A DNA stretch of 64,000 nt from the NCBI RefSeq assembly GCF_014216315.1, contig NZ_CP045702.1, forward strand, positions 5,704,001 through 5,768,000, given 5' to 3'. Origin of the DNA: Streptomyces finlayi. Lineage in GTDB: Bacteria; Actinomycetota; Actinomycetes; Streptomycetales; Streptomycetaceae. The translations under genes and the position numbers were made by a program. Under the pieces are notes generated by a model. That model did not search any database. It was not told the DNA's origin and saw only the letters and a list, made by a program, of their open reading frames with translations. Shown here in pieces: positions 50,864-59,780 of the stretch (its first letter is position 1; each line of letters starts with the position of its first letter).

Positions 50864-53605
50864 CTACGCGTCGCCGCCGGCCGGGCCCGGATCGGCCGCG
50901 GCCACATCCAGGAGGTCGTAACGGTCGACCGCCGTCTTCAGGGCGGACCGGTCGATCTTGCCCTCCTTCGCGAGCTCGGTGAGCACCGCGAGGACGATCG
51001 ACTGGGCGTCGATGTGGAAGAAGCGGCGGGCGGCGCCACGGGTGTCGGCGAAGCCGAAACCGTCGGCGCCCAGCGACTGGTACGCGCCGGGAACCCAGCG
51101 GGAGATCTGGTCCGGCACCGAACGCATCCAGTCCGAGACCGCCACGAACGGCCCCTCGGAGCCGGAGAGCTTCGACGTCACGTACGGGACGCGCTGCTCC
51201 TCCTCGGGGTGGAGCAGGTTGTACCGCTCCACGTCCACGGCCTCGCGGCGCAGCTCGTTCCAGGAGGTCGCCGACCAGACGTCCGCCTTGACGTTCCACT
51301 CGTCCGCGAGGATCCGCTGCGCCTCGACCGCCCACGGGACCGCTACACCGGACGCCATGATCTGGGCCGGGATCTGGCCCTTCTCGCCGCTCCGGTAGCG
51401 GTACACGCCCTTGAGGATGCCCTCGACGTCCACGTCAGCCGGCTCGGCCGGGTGCTGGATCGGCTCGTTGTAGACGGTGAGGTAGTAGAAGACGTCCTCG
51501 TTCTCCTCGGGCGTCCCCCCGTACATCCGGCGCAGACCGTCCTTGACGATGTGCGCGATCTCGAATCCGAACGCCGGGTCGTAGGCGACACAGCCCGGGT
51601 TGGTCGAGGCGAGCAGCTGCGAGTGGCCGTCCGCGTGCTGGAGACCCTCGCCGGTCAGGGTCGTACGACCAGCCGTCGCACCCAGTACGAAGCCGCGCGC
51701 GAGCTGGTCGGCCATCTGCCAGAACTGGTCACCGGTGCGTTGGAAACCGAACATCGAGTAGAAGACGTAGACCGGGATCAGCGGCTCGCCGTGGGTGGCG
51801 TACGCCGATCCGGCGGCGATCAGCGAGGCCGTGCAGCCGGCCTCGGAGATGCCGTCGTGCAGCATCTGCCCGGTCGGGGACTCCTTGTAGGCCAGGAGCA
51901 GATCGCGGTCCACGGCCTCGTACTGCTGACCGAGCGGGTTGTAGATCTTCGCACTCGGGAAGAAAGCGTCCATGCCGAAGGTGCGGTACTCGTCGGGCGC
52001 GATCAGCACGAAACGCTTGCCGATCTCCTTGTCCCGCATGAGGTCCTTCAGAATGCGCACGAACGCCATGGTCGTGGCGATCGACTGCGTACCCGAACCC
52101 TTCTTCGCGGCCGCGTACGTCTTCTCGTCCGGCAGGGCCAGCGGCTTCGCCCGCACCACACGCGTCGGGACGTAACCGCCGAGACCCTGGCGGCGGTCGT
52201 GCATGTACTGGATCTCTTCCGAGTCGCGGCCCGGGTGGTAGTACGGCGGGTAGCCCTCGTCCAGCTGCTTGTCCGTGATCGGGATGTGCAGCCGGTCGCG
52301 GAAGCGCTTGAGGTCCTCGACCGTGAGCTTCTTCATCTGGTGGGTCGCGTTGCGGCCCTCGAAGTTCGGCCCCAGGGTCCAGCCCTTGACCGTCTGCGCC
52401 AGGATCACCGTCGGCTGGCCCTTGTGGGCCTTGGCCGCCGCGTACGCCGCGTAGACCTTCTTGTGGTCGTGGCCGCCGCGCCCCAGGTGCAGGATCTGCT
52501 GGTCGGTCATGTCCTTGACCATGTCCCGCAGCCGCGGGTCGTCGCCGAAGAAGTGGTCGCGGATGTACGCGCCGGTCTCGGTGGCGTACGTCTGGAACTG
52601 CCCGTCCGGCGTGGTGTTCAGCTTGTTGACGAGGATGCCCGTGCGGTCCTGCGCCAGCAGCGGGTCCCAGGAGCGGTCCCAGACCAGCTTGATGACGTTC
52701 CAGCCGGCACCGCGGAACTGCGACTCCAGCTCCTGGATGATCTTGCCGTTGCCGCGGACCGGGCCGTCGAGGCGCTGGAGGTTGCAGTTCACCACGAAGG
52801 TGAGGTTGTCCAGGCCCTCACGGGCGGCGATGGACAGCTGGCCGAGCGACTCGGGCTCGTCCATCTCGCCGTCGCCCAGGTAGGCCCACACGTGCGACTT
52901 GGAGGTGTCGGCGATGCCGCGCGCCTCCATGTAGCGGTTCATCCGGGCCTGGTAGATCGCGCCGAGGGGGCCGAGGCCCATCGAGACGGTCGGGAACTCC
53001 CAGAAGTCCGGCATGAGCCGGGGGTGCGGGTAGCTGGACAGACCGTTCGGAGCCTTCGACTTCTCCTGGCGGAACGCGTCGAGCTGCGCCTCGCTCAGCC
53101 GGTCGAGCAGGAACGCGCGGGCGTAGATCCCAGGCGACGCGTGCCCCTGGAAGAAGATCTGGTCGCCGCCGTCGCCCTCGTCCTTGCCGCGGAAGAAGTG
53201 GTTGAAGCCGACGTCGTAGAGCGACGCGGAGGAAGCGAACGTGGCGATGTGACCGCCGACGCCGATCCCGGGACGCTGGGCGCGCGACACCATCACGGCC
53301 GCGTTCCAGCGGGTCGCGTTGAGGACCTTGCGCTCGATCTCCTCGTCGCCGGGGAAGAACGGCTCGTCCTTCGTGGCGATCGTGTTGACGTAGTCCGTAC
53401 TGCGCATCTCCGGCACGGCGACACGCTTCTCCCGCGCGCGCTCGATGAGCCGGAGCATCAGATAGCGGGCACGCTCACGGCCCCGCTCGTCGACGGCGGC
53501 GTCGAGAGAGTCGAGCCATTCCTGGGTCTCCTCAGGATCGAAATCCGGGACCTGGCTCGGAAGGCCGCCAATGATGATCGGGTTGCGATCGGATCCGGAA
53601 GCCAC
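50864..53605 (-). CDS. aceE: Pyruvate dehydrogenase E1 component, homodimeric
   Basis: A 913-residue thiamine-diphosphate enzyme that decarboxylates pyruvate and acetylates the lipoyl group of E2. GTG at 53605 follows AAGGA by 6 bases. The ThDP/Mg motif is in WAYLGDGEMDEPESLGQ with NLTFVVNCNLQRLDGPVRG. HIATFASSASLYDVGFNHF and the C-terminal domain DVWSATSWNELRREA are also typical of AceE. The single-chain E1 and lack of an adjacent E2 gene agree with actinomycetes, where the PDH/ODH complexes share subunits. Confidence 0.96.
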   Translation of the reverse strand: MASGSDRNPIIIGGLPSQVPDFDPEETQEWLDSLDAAVDERGRERARYLMLRLIERAREKRVAVPEMRSTDYVNTIATKDEPFFPGDEEIERKVLNATRWNAAVMVSRAQRPGIGVGGHIATFASSASLYDVGFNHFFRGKDEGDGGDQIFFQGHASPGIYARAFLLDRLSEAQLDAFRQEKSKAPNGLSSYPHPRLMPDFWEFPTVSMGLGPLGAIYQARMNRYMEARGIADTSKSHVWAYLGDGEMDEPESLGQLSIAAREGLDNLTFVVNCNLQRLDGPVRGNGKIIQELESQFRGAGWNVIKLVWDRSWDPLLAQDRTGILVNKLNTTPDGQFQTYATETGAYIRDHFFGDDPRLRDMVKDMTDQQILHLGRGGHDHKKVYAAYAAAKAHKGQPTVILAQTVKGWTLGPNFEGRNATHQMKKLTVEDLKRFRDRLHIPITDKQLDEGYPPYYHPGRDSEEIQYMHDRRQGLGGYVPTRVVRAKPLALPDEKTYAAAKKGSGTQSIATTMAFVRILKDLMRDKEIGKRFVLIAPDEYRTFGMDAFFPSAKIYNPLGQQYEAVDRDLLLAYKESPTGQMLHDGISEAGCTASLIAAGSAYATHGEPLIPVYVFYSMFGFQRTGDQFWQMADQLARGFVLGATAGRTTLTGEGLQHADGHSQLLASTNPGCVAYDPAFGFEIAHIVKDGLRRMYGGTPEENEDVFYYLTVYNEPIQHPAEPADVDVEGILKGVYRYRSGEKGQIPAQIMASGVAVPWAVEAQRILADEWNVKADVWSATSWNELRREAVDVERYNLLHPEEEQRVPYVTSKLSGSEGPFVAVSDWMRSVPDQISRWVPGAYQSLGADGFGFADTRGAARRFFHIDAQSIVLAVLTELAKEGKIDRSALKTAVDRYDLLDVAAADPGPAGGDA

Positions 53606-54087
53606 GCTGTTCCTTCGCTGTTCGGTGCTGCTCTACGGGGCCTGGTTACGGGGAACGGACCCCCGGGACATCTGTGGTGCGCCGCCTCCATCGTGTACCG
53701 CGAGGGCGCAAACGTCATCTCTACCGTGGGGTAACCGCGAGGTTCTGAAGCCTCGCACCCCGGGCACGAGTATGGGCGTCGGAGGATGGGTCGGGCCAAA
53801 CCGCAACCATACGCCCAACCCGTCCAAGCGTTCCCAAAGGCTGTTCGACTCCGATTGGCGGATCGAAACGGCATAAGCTGAGGAAGGACGTAAACGGACT
53901 GGGCGATATCGAGCGCCCCGCTGGGGACCGGCCGGAGGTTGCGGCGACGTGGCAGGGAACGTCACCGTTTAGGCGGTCTCGGACGCTGGGTACTTGCGCG
54001 ATTCGCCGAGCCCGTGTGGACTACGGCCAACGCCCCGCGCACGCGCGTGGGTGAAGTACTTTCCGAAACATGATCAGGAGGCAACCC
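53606..54087. other. Intergenic promoter region between aceE and the DUF3052 gene
   Basis: About 480 bp without a convincing reading frame. It must hold the divergent promoters. ATCAGGAGG at 54073-54081 is the ribosome-binding site for the GTG at 54088. I see no palindrome strong enough to name as an operator and no clear riboswitch fold. Confidence 0.5.
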
Positions 54088-54525
54088 GTGAGCGCGACCG
54101 CGGACCACGCGGAGGAGCGGACCAACCCGGCAGCACGCCTGGGGTTCGAGCCCGGACAAGTGGTCCAGGAGATCGGCTACGACGACGACGTCGAGCTGGA
54201 GCTCCGTGAGGGCATTGAGGCCACTATCGGCCAGGATCTCGTCGATGAGGAGTACGACGACGTCGCTGACGTCGTTCTGCTCTGGTTCCGCGACGAAGAC
54301 GGCGACCTTACGGACGCGCTGGTGGATGCCATCGGTCTGCTCGAGGACGGCGGTACGGTCTGGCTGATGACGCCTAAGACCGGCCGCGACGGATACGTCG
54401 AGCCGAGCGATATCAACGAGGCTGCCCAGACAGCCGGTCTCGCCCAGACCAAGAGCATCAGTGCGGGCAAGGACTGGACGGGCAGCCGTCTGGTCACCCC
54501 CAAGGGGGCCAAGGCCAAGCGCTGA
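54088..54525 (+). CDS. DUF3052 family protein
   Basis: A 145-residue acidic soluble protein. GTG at 54088 follows AGGAGG by 6 bases. It reads VSATADHAEERTNPAARLGF, then QVVQEIGYDDDVELELREGIEA and VVLLWFRDEDGDLTDALVDA, blocks I associate with the actinobacterial DUF3052 family. There are no known catalytic residues. In Streptomyces it regularly sits between aceE and a peroxiredoxin, as here. It ends before a clear terminator. Confidence 0.88.
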   Translation: MSATADHAEERTNPAARLGFEPGQVVQEIGYDDDVELELREGIEATIGQDLVDEEYDDVADVVLLWFRDEDGDLTDALVDAIGLLEDGGTVWLMTPKTGRDGYVEPSDINEAAQTAGLAQTKSISAGKDWTGSRLVTPKGAKAKR

Positions 54526-54545
54526 ACCCCTCTCCCACCACCCGG

Positions 54546-54576
54546 GGCCCCCGACGGCATCACGCCGTCGGGGGCC
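54546..54576 (+). terminator. Terminator after DUF3052 gene
   Basis: GGCCCCCGACGGC and GCCGTCGGGGGCC form a perfect 13-bp stem with a 5-base loop, followed by TTCG. Confidence 0.85.
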
Positions 54577-54666
54577 TTCGTACAGCCGTGCAGGTCGCTG
54601 CATAGGGTGGGGACAGCCCGGACGGACCGGTCCGGGAGTGCGCTGGAGTACGAAGGGACGCGTTTC

Positions 54667-55125
54667 ATGGCGATCGAGGTCGGCACCCAGGCCCCGGAAT
54701 TCGAGCTGAAGGACAACCACGGGCGGACCGTGAAGCTCTCCGACTACCGCGGCGAGAAGAACGTCGTGCTGCTCTTCTACCCGTTCGCCTTCACCGGTGT
54801 CTGCACGGGCGAGCTGTGCGCGCTGCGCGACGAGCTGCCCCGGTTCGAGAACGACGACACCCAGCTGCTCGCCGTCTCCAACGACTCCATCCACACCCTG
54901 CGCGTCTTCGCGGAGCAGGAGGGCCTCGAATACCCGCTGCTCTCGGACTTCTGGCCGCACGGCGAGACCTCCCGGGCCTACGGCGTCCTCGACGAGGAGA
55001 AGGGCTGCGCCGTGCGCGGCACGTTCGTCATCGACAAGGACGGCACGGTCCGCTGGAGCGTCGTCAACGGCCTCCCGGACGCGAGGGACCTCAAGGACTA
55101 CATCAAGGCGCTCGACTCGATCTGA
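54667..55125 (+). CDS. ahpE: Peroxiredoxin, AhpE type
   Basis: A 152-residue thiol peroxidase. The peroxidatic Cys46 lies in the FAFTGVCTGELC motif, with Cys51 close by as a candidate resolving residue. The thioredoxin-fold strands (VVLLFYPFAF; QLLAVSNDS; GTFVIDKDGTVRW) and length match the AhpE group known from actinobacteria. It reduces peroxides using mycothiol- or thioredoxin-linked electron donors. It lies between DUF3052 and the first terD. Confidence 0.93.
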   Translation: MAIEVGTQAPEFELKDNHGRTVKLSDYRGEKNVVLLFYPFAFTGVCTGELCALRDELPRFENDDTQLLAVSNDSIHTLRVFAEQEGLEYPLLSDFWPHGETSRAYGVLDEEKGCAVRGTFVIDKDGTVRWSVVNGLPDARDLKDYIKALDSI

Positions 55126-55137
55126 TCGCCGCCTGTT

Positions 55138-55192
55138 CCCCGGTCGGTCCCCGGTCGGTCCCCGGTCGGTCCCCGGTCGGTCCCCGATCCGG
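55138..55192. repeat. 11-bp tandem repeat, four exact copies plus one degenerate
   Basis: CCCCGGTCGGT is repeated exactly at 55138, 55149, 55160 and 55171; a variant follows at 55182-55192. The array lies in the gap between the peroxiredoxin and terD genes, 134 bp before the latter's start. Confidence 0.9.
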
Positions 55193-55325
55193 GAGATCTC
55201 CTGCCGACGCCCCGCCAAAAGTCTGTTTCGGCAGGGAACCGGTCACTAGGATCCAATCGTTGATCCGATGCCAACGCACGATGGGGACACTGGTTCTGCC
55301 GGCCCCTTAAACCATGGGAGGACTC

Positions 55326-55901
55326 GTGGGAGTCAGCCTCAGCAAGGGCGGCAACGTCTCGCTGACCAAGGCCGCGCCCAACCTGACGGCGGTCATCGTC
55401 GGTCTGGGCTGGGATGCCCGTACGACCACCGGCGGTGACTTCGACCTCGACGCCAGCGCGCTGTTGACGGGTGTCGACGGCAAGGTGGGCAATGACGGCA
55501 ATTTCGTCTTCTTCAACAACCTCAAGTCCCCCGACGGCTCCGTCGAGCACACCGGTGACAACCTCACCGGTGAGGGCGAGGGCGACGACGAGGTCGTCAA
55601 GGTGAACCTCGCCGGGGTCCCGGCCGACGTCGACAAGATCGTCTTCCCGGTCTCGATCTACGAGGCCGAGAGCCGTCAGCAGAGCTTCGGCCAGGTCCGC
55701 AACGCCTACATCCGCGTGGTGAACCAGGCCGACAACACCGAGCTCGCGCGCTACGACCTGAGCGAGGACGCCTCGACGGAGACCGCGATGGTCTTCGGCG
55801 AGCTGTACCGCAACGGCGCGGAGTGGAAGTTCCGCGCCATCGGACAGGGCTACGCCTCGGGCCTGCGCGGTATCGCGCAGGACTTCGGCGTGAACGTCTG
55901 A
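55326..55901 (+). CDS. terD: TerD family protein (1)
   Basis: A 191-residue calcium-binding TerD-domain protein. GTG at 55326 follows GGGAGG by 5 bases and gives VGVSLSKGGNVSL, the conserved start. Metal-binding acidic loops are in GGDFDLDASALL and GDNLTGEGEGDDE. SEDASTETAMVFGELYR and WKFRAIGQGYASGLRGIAQDFGV are family signatures. TerD proteins take part in resistance to tellurite and other stress and may organise membrane-linked complexes. A near-copy follows at 55984. Confidence 0.94.
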   Translation: MGVSLSKGGNVSLTKAAPNLTAVIVGLGWDARTTTGGDFDLDASALLTGVDGKVGNDGNFVFFNNLKSPDGSVEHTGDNLTGEGEGDDEVVKVNLAGVPADVDKIVFPVSIYEAESRQQSFGQVRNAYIRVVNQADNTELARYDLSEDASTETAMVFGELYRNGAEWKFRAIGQGYASGLRGIAQDFGVNV

Positions 55902-55920
55902 GAGCCACACCGGTTTTTCC

Positions 55921-55953
55921 CGTCCGGCGCCGCACCCTGTGCGGCGCCGGACG
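55921..55953 (+). terminator. Hairpin between the two terD genes
   Basis: CGTCCGGCGCCGCAC and GTGCGGCGCCGGACG form a perfect 15-bp stem with a 3-base loop. With a second terD only 30 bp further, it may be partial and set the ratio of the two products. Confidence 0.75.
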
Positions 55954-55983
55954 TTCTCATCCATCGACACGGGGAGGACACAC

Positions 55984-56559
55984 ATGGGCGTCACGCTCGC
56001 CAAGGGAGGCAATGTCTCCCTCTCCAAGGCCGCACCCGATCTCACCCAGGTGCTGGTCGGGCTCGGCTGGGACGCACGGTCCACCACCGGAGCGGACTTC
56101 GACCTCGACGCCAGCGCGCTGCTGTGCCAGTCGGGCCGGGTGCTCGGTGACGAGTGGTTCGTGTTCTACAACAACCTCACGAGCCCCGACGGCTCCGTGG
56201 AGCACACGGGCGACAACCTGACGGGGGAGGGCGACGGCGACGACGAGTCGGTCATCGTGCACCTCGACCAGGTGCCCGCGCACTGCGACAAGATCCTCTT
56301 CCCGGTGTCGATCCATGAGGCGGACAATCGGGGGCAGACGTTCGGGCAGGTCAGCAACGCCTTCATACGCGTGGTGAATCAGGCGGACGGCCAGGAACTG
56401 GCACGGTACGACCTGAGCGAGGACGCCTCGACGGAAACCGCGATGATCTTCGGTGAGCTCTACCGCTACGGCGGGGAGTGGAAGTTCCGTGCAGTCGGGC
56501 AGGGGTACGCGTCGGGGCTGCGGGGCATCGCTCTAGACTTCGGGGTCAACGTTTCGTAG
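55984..56559 (+). CDS. terD: TerD family protein (2)
   Basis: A 191-residue paralogue of the preceding protein, the same length and very similar (MGVTLAKGGNVSLSKAAPDL; DFDLDASALL; GDNLTGEGDGDDE; SEDASTETAMIFGELYR). GGGGAGGA lies 8 bases before the ATG. Differences, such as LCQSGRVLGDEWF in place of LTGVDGKVGNDGNF, suggest specialisation. Tandem terD copies are usual in Streptomyces and may form mixed oligomers. Confidence 0.94.
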   Translation: MGVTLAKGGNVSLSKAAPDLTQVLVGLGWDARSTTGADFDLDASALLCQSGRVLGDEWFVFYNNLTSPDGSVEHTGDNLTGEGDGDDESVIVHLDQVPAHCDKILFPVSIHEADNRGQTFGQVSNAFIRVVNQADGQELARYDLSEDASTETAMIFGELYRYGGEWKFRAVGQGYASGLRGIALDFGVNVS

Positions 56560-56624
56560 AACCGCGTACACGCGGGGGAGCCCCTCACTCCGGGGGAGGT
56601 CCGTACACACACGATGGGGTGCCA

Positions 56625-57773
56625 GTGATTCTGAAAACCTTCGGCTGGTCGTTCGCGGTTACCGCGGCCGGCCTGGTCGCGGCGATCTTCTACGGGGGGT
56701 GGCAGGCCTTCGGTATCGTCGCGATCCTGTCGATCCTGGAGATCTCGCTGTCCTTCGACAACGCGGTGATCAACGCCGGAATCCTCAAGAAGATGAGTGA
56801 GTTCTGGCAGAAGATCTTCCTCACCATCGGTGTGATCATCGCGGTCTTCGGTATGCGGCTGGTCTTCCCCGTCGTGATCGTGGCCATCAGTGCCCAGCTC
56901 GGTCCCATCGAGGCCATCGACCTCTCCTTCAACGACCCCGACCGGTACAAGGAACTGGTGACGGACGCCCATCCGTCCATCGCAGCCTTCGGTGGCATGT
57001 TCCTGTTGATGATCTTCCTCGACTTCATCTTCGAGGACCGCGACATCAAGTGGCTCGGCTGGATCGAGCGTCCGCTCTCCAAGCTCGGCAAGGTCGACAT
57101 GCTGTCGGTCTGCGTCGCGCTGATCGTGCTGCTCATCTCGGCCATGTGGTTCGCGCCCCAGGCGCACCAGCACGGTGGCGGTCACGCGGACAAGGCGGAG
57201 ACCGTCCTGCTCGCCGGTGTGGCGGGTCTGATCACGTACCTCATCGTGGGCGGCCTCTCCGGATTCTTCGAGAACAAGCTCGAAGAGGAGGAGGAGCGCG
57301 AACACGAGGCGGAGGAAGCCGCCAAGAAGGCCGGCAAGCCGGTCTCCGCGGTTGTCGTCGCGGGCAAGGCCGCGTTCTTCATGTTCCTCTACCTCGAGGT
57401 GCTCGACGCGTCCTTCTCGTTCGACGGTGTCATCGGCGCCTTCGCCATCACCAACGAGATCGTGCTGATGGCCCTCGGCCTCGGCATCGGCGCCATGTAC
57501 GTCCGTTCGCTCACCGTCTACCTGGTCCGCCAGGGCACGCTGGACGACTACGTCTACCTGGAGCACGGCGCGCACTACGCGATCGGCGCGCTCGCCGCGA
57601 TCCTGCTCATCACCATCCGGTTCGAGATCAACGAGTTGATCACCGGCCTCGTCGGTGTCGTGCTGATCGCCTGGTCCTTCTGGTCCTCGGTGCGCCGCAA
57701 CAAGGCGCTCGGCGTGGCCGGTGACGGGGACGACGGCTCCGGTTCCAAGGCGGAAGTCTCCTCCGGGGTGTGA
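56625..57773 (+). CDS. DUF475/TerC-like integral membrane protein
   Basis: A 382-residue membrane protein with about nine helices. GTG at 56625 (VILKTFGWSFAVTAAGL) is chosen to match the usual N-terminus; GTG at 56619 is an alternative. EISLSFDNAVINAGIL and LDASFSFDGVIGAFAIT are duplicated motifs with acidic residues within membrane segments, as in TerC-type metal-ion transporters. A charged cytoplasmic loop (EEEEEREHEAEEAAKKAGK, about residues 223-241) separates the halves. Its place after two terD genes indicates a Ter complex role. Confidence 0.9.
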   Translation: MILKTFGWSFAVTAAGLVAAIFYGGWQAFGIVAILSILEISLSFDNAVINAGILKKMSEFWQKIFLTIGVIIAVFGMRLVFPVVIVAISAQLGPIEAIDLSFNDPDRYKELVTDAHPSIAAFGGMFLLMIFLDFIFEDRDIKWLGWIERPLSKLGKVDMLSVCVALIVLLISAMWFAPQAHQHGGGHADKAETVLLAGVAGLITYLIVGGLSGFFENKLEEEEEREHEAEEAAKKAGKPVSAVVVAGKAAFFMFLYLEVLDASFSFDGVIGAFAITNEIVLMALGLGIGAMYVRSLTVYLVRQGTLDDYVYLEHGAHYAIGALAAILLITIRFEINELITGLVGVVLIAWSFWSSVRRNKALGVAGDGDDGSGSKAEVSSGV

Positions 57774-57945
57774 CCCGGTAGGGAATGAGGAACGCTCTCT
57801 GCGGGGCGGCCCACACGGTGGCGGTTCTCCGGAACCGGCCCGGGGTCGCCCCGCAGTGACGTACGGGGGCTGTGACGACGCCCGGGACGCCTGGAGCCCA
57901 GTGGGCGGCTCCACCCGGGCACAACCGGAAATGTGGGGGGTTGGG

Positions 57946-58680
57946 ATGGCCTTCTGGAACAGCCTGTGGCCGGGGCGGGACGCGGTGTTCGAGGCGGGCA
58001 ACTCCGTGACGAGCTCGATCGTGCTGTCCAAGCGGCACGCCACGGTCTCCCTGACCAAGCAGGGCGCCCTGTCCGGGCATCTCCGCGTCAACCTCTCCTG
58101 GAGGATGCGGAGCTCGGACATCGAGGGCAGGTCACGGCAGAGCGGACGACTGCTGCGTCCGATGAAGCTCTTCACGCCCGACGTCGTCCAGGCGCACACC
58201 CGGGGCGTGGTCAACGTCGACCTGGACCTGGGCTGCATGTACGAGCTGAAGGACGGCACCAGGGGCGTGGTGCAGCCGCTGGGCAACCTGATCGGCGACC
58301 TGAACGGGCCGCCCTACATCCGGCTCAGCGGTGACGACCGCTTCGGGGCGCCGTCGGGGGAGACCGTCTACGTCAACCTCGACCATCACGAAGAGATCAA
58401 AAGACTGCTGTTCTTCGTCTACATCTACGACCAGACGCCTGCCTTCGACCGTACGCACGCCAAGGTCACGCTCTACCCGGGCAACGGACCCCGGATCGAG
58501 ATCGAGCTCGACGAGAGGGCCCCGCAGGCCCGGTCCTGCGCCGTGTTCACCGTCGACAACATCAAGGGCGAGCTGATCGTGCGGCGCGAGGTGAAGTTCG
58601 TCTACGGCTTCCAGTCGGAACTGGACCGGCTGTACGGCTTCGGCATGCAGTGGGGGCGCGGCTACAAGACCCGGGCCTGA
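57946..58680 (+). CDS. TerD-superfamily stress protein, TerA-like
   Basis: A 244-residue cytoplasmic protein of the wider TerD/TerA beta-sandwich group. Marks are VNVDLDLGCMYELKDGT, the NLIGDLNGPPYIRLSGDDR loop, VYVNLDHHEEIKRLLFFVYIY and VDNIKGELIVRREVKFVYGF. It lacks the SEDASTET block of true TerD. ATG at 57946 follows a G-rich run; an in-frame ATG at 57931 is possible. It lies 172 bp after the DUF475 gene on the same strand. Confidence 0.85.
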   Translation: MAFWNSLWPGRDAVFEAGNSVTSSIVLSKRHATVSLTKQGALSGHLRVNLSWRMRSSDIEGRSRQSGRLLRPMKLFTPDVVQAHTRGVVNVDLDLGCMYELKDGTRGVVQPLGNLIGDLNGPPYIRLSGDDRFGAPSGETVYVNLDHHEEIKRLLFFVYIYDQTPAFDRTHAKVTLYPGNGPRIEIELDERAPQARSCAVFTVDNIKGELIVRREVKFVYGFQSELDRLYGFGMQWGRGYKTRA

Positions 58681-58718
58681 CCGCCCCGGCCGGTCCCGGG
58701 GCACACCTTCCGCGGGGC

Positions 58719-59552
58719 TCAGTTCCTGACGAACTGGGGACCCTGCGGGGGCAGCGTGAAACTCGGGTCCGGTGCGTACGCCGCCGCCGCGGCGGGCTGC
58801 GGATAGCCGTAGGCGGGCTGCGGCGGGGCCGAGTGCTGCCCGGCGGGCTGCGGGTACCCGTACGCGGGCTGCTGGTGCAGCACCGTGGCCTGCGAGTCCG
58901 GGGCGGGCTCCGGTGCGGGCGGGAACGGCGGCGCGGGCACGGCGCCCTGCGCGGGCGGGTCCCCAGCCGGTGCGGCCGCCTGGTCCGGCTCGGAGGCCGG
59001 CTCCGTGGCCGTCTCGTCGACGGAGATGCCGAACGCCGTGGCGAGCCCGACGAGGCCCGTCGGATAGCCCTGCCCGACCGCCCGGAACTTCCAGCCCTCA
59101 CCGCGCCGGTAGAGCTCGCCGCAGATGATGGCGGTCTCCTCGCCCGTCTCCGCCCTGACGTCGAAGACGGCCAGCGGATCGCCGCCGGCCGTCGCGGCGT
59201 CGTACAGCAGGATGCGCAGATCCCTGACCCGTTCGAACGCCGCGCCGTCGGAGGACGCGGAGATCACCACCTGCTCCACCGAGGGGTCCAGTGCGCAGAG
59301 ATCCGCCTCGATCGTGTCGGTGAGCCCTTCGGGGACGCTGCGCTTGGGCAGACGTCGCACCAGGCCGGAGGGGTGCCGGGGCTGGTTGTAGAAGACGAAG
59401 TCCTCGTCGGAACGCACCCGGCCGGAGGCACCGAGCAGCAGGGCGGAGGCGTCCACGTCGGGGACGTCGGCGCCCGGGGTCCAGCGCAGCACGGCCCGTA
59501 CGGCCGTGGCATCGAGGGGGACGTTCGAGCCCTTCAGCATCGCGTGCGTCAT
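58719..59552 (-). CDS. TerD family protein with Pro-rich GYPQP tail
   Basis: A 277-residue protein. Residues 1-175 form a TerD domain (VDASALLLGASGRVRSDEDFVFY; TGEETAIICGELYRRGEGWKFRAVGQGYPTG). Residues about 185-277 are low-complexity, rich in Pro/Ala/Gln, with two YGYPQP repeats and a basic end (QFVRN). Such tails may drive clustering or bind partners at the membrane. It is the only minus-strand gene of this cluster and is convergent with the TerA-like gene. Confidence 0.9.
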   Translation of the reverse strand: MTHAMLKGSNVPLDATAVRAVLRWTPGADVPDVDASALLLGASGRVRSDEDFVFYNQPRHPSGLVRRLPKRSVPEGLTDTIEADLCALDPSVEQVVISASSDGAAFERVRDLRILLYDAATAGGDPLAVFDVRAETGEETAIICGELYRRGEGWKFRAVGQGYPTGLVGLATAFGISVDETATEPASEPDQAAAPAGDPPAQGAVPAPPFPPAPEPAPDSQATVLHQQPAYGYPQPAGQHSAPPQPAYGYPQPAAAAAYAPDPSFTLPPQGPQFVRN

Positions 59553-59780
59553 CCCGTCATCCTGCCTGCTGCCAGGCCGGACGGACAACGCGGGGGCCCG
59601 ACGGGTTCCGGTGGCGGCCCCCCGCGGTGGCGTTACGCGTGGAGTGGCGTAGCTCGCCGCGAGTGCCTGTAATGGACGGGTTACCCGAAATTCATGCCTC
59701 TGGGGAACTGCCGACACCCGTCCGTACGTACTATTACCGGCCATACGTTGTCCGGCCGATCAGGCAGTACGGGGGATTAC

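Noticed and set aside
50858..53734. 958-codon plus-strand frame opposite aceE
   Set aside because: Antisense of a strongly conserved gene; His/Arg/Val-rich composition without domain.
54139..54154. GGTTCGA-like tRNA T-loop sequence
   Set aside because: It lies inside the DUF3052 reading frame (GFEPGQ), and no acceptor or anticodon arm can be formed.
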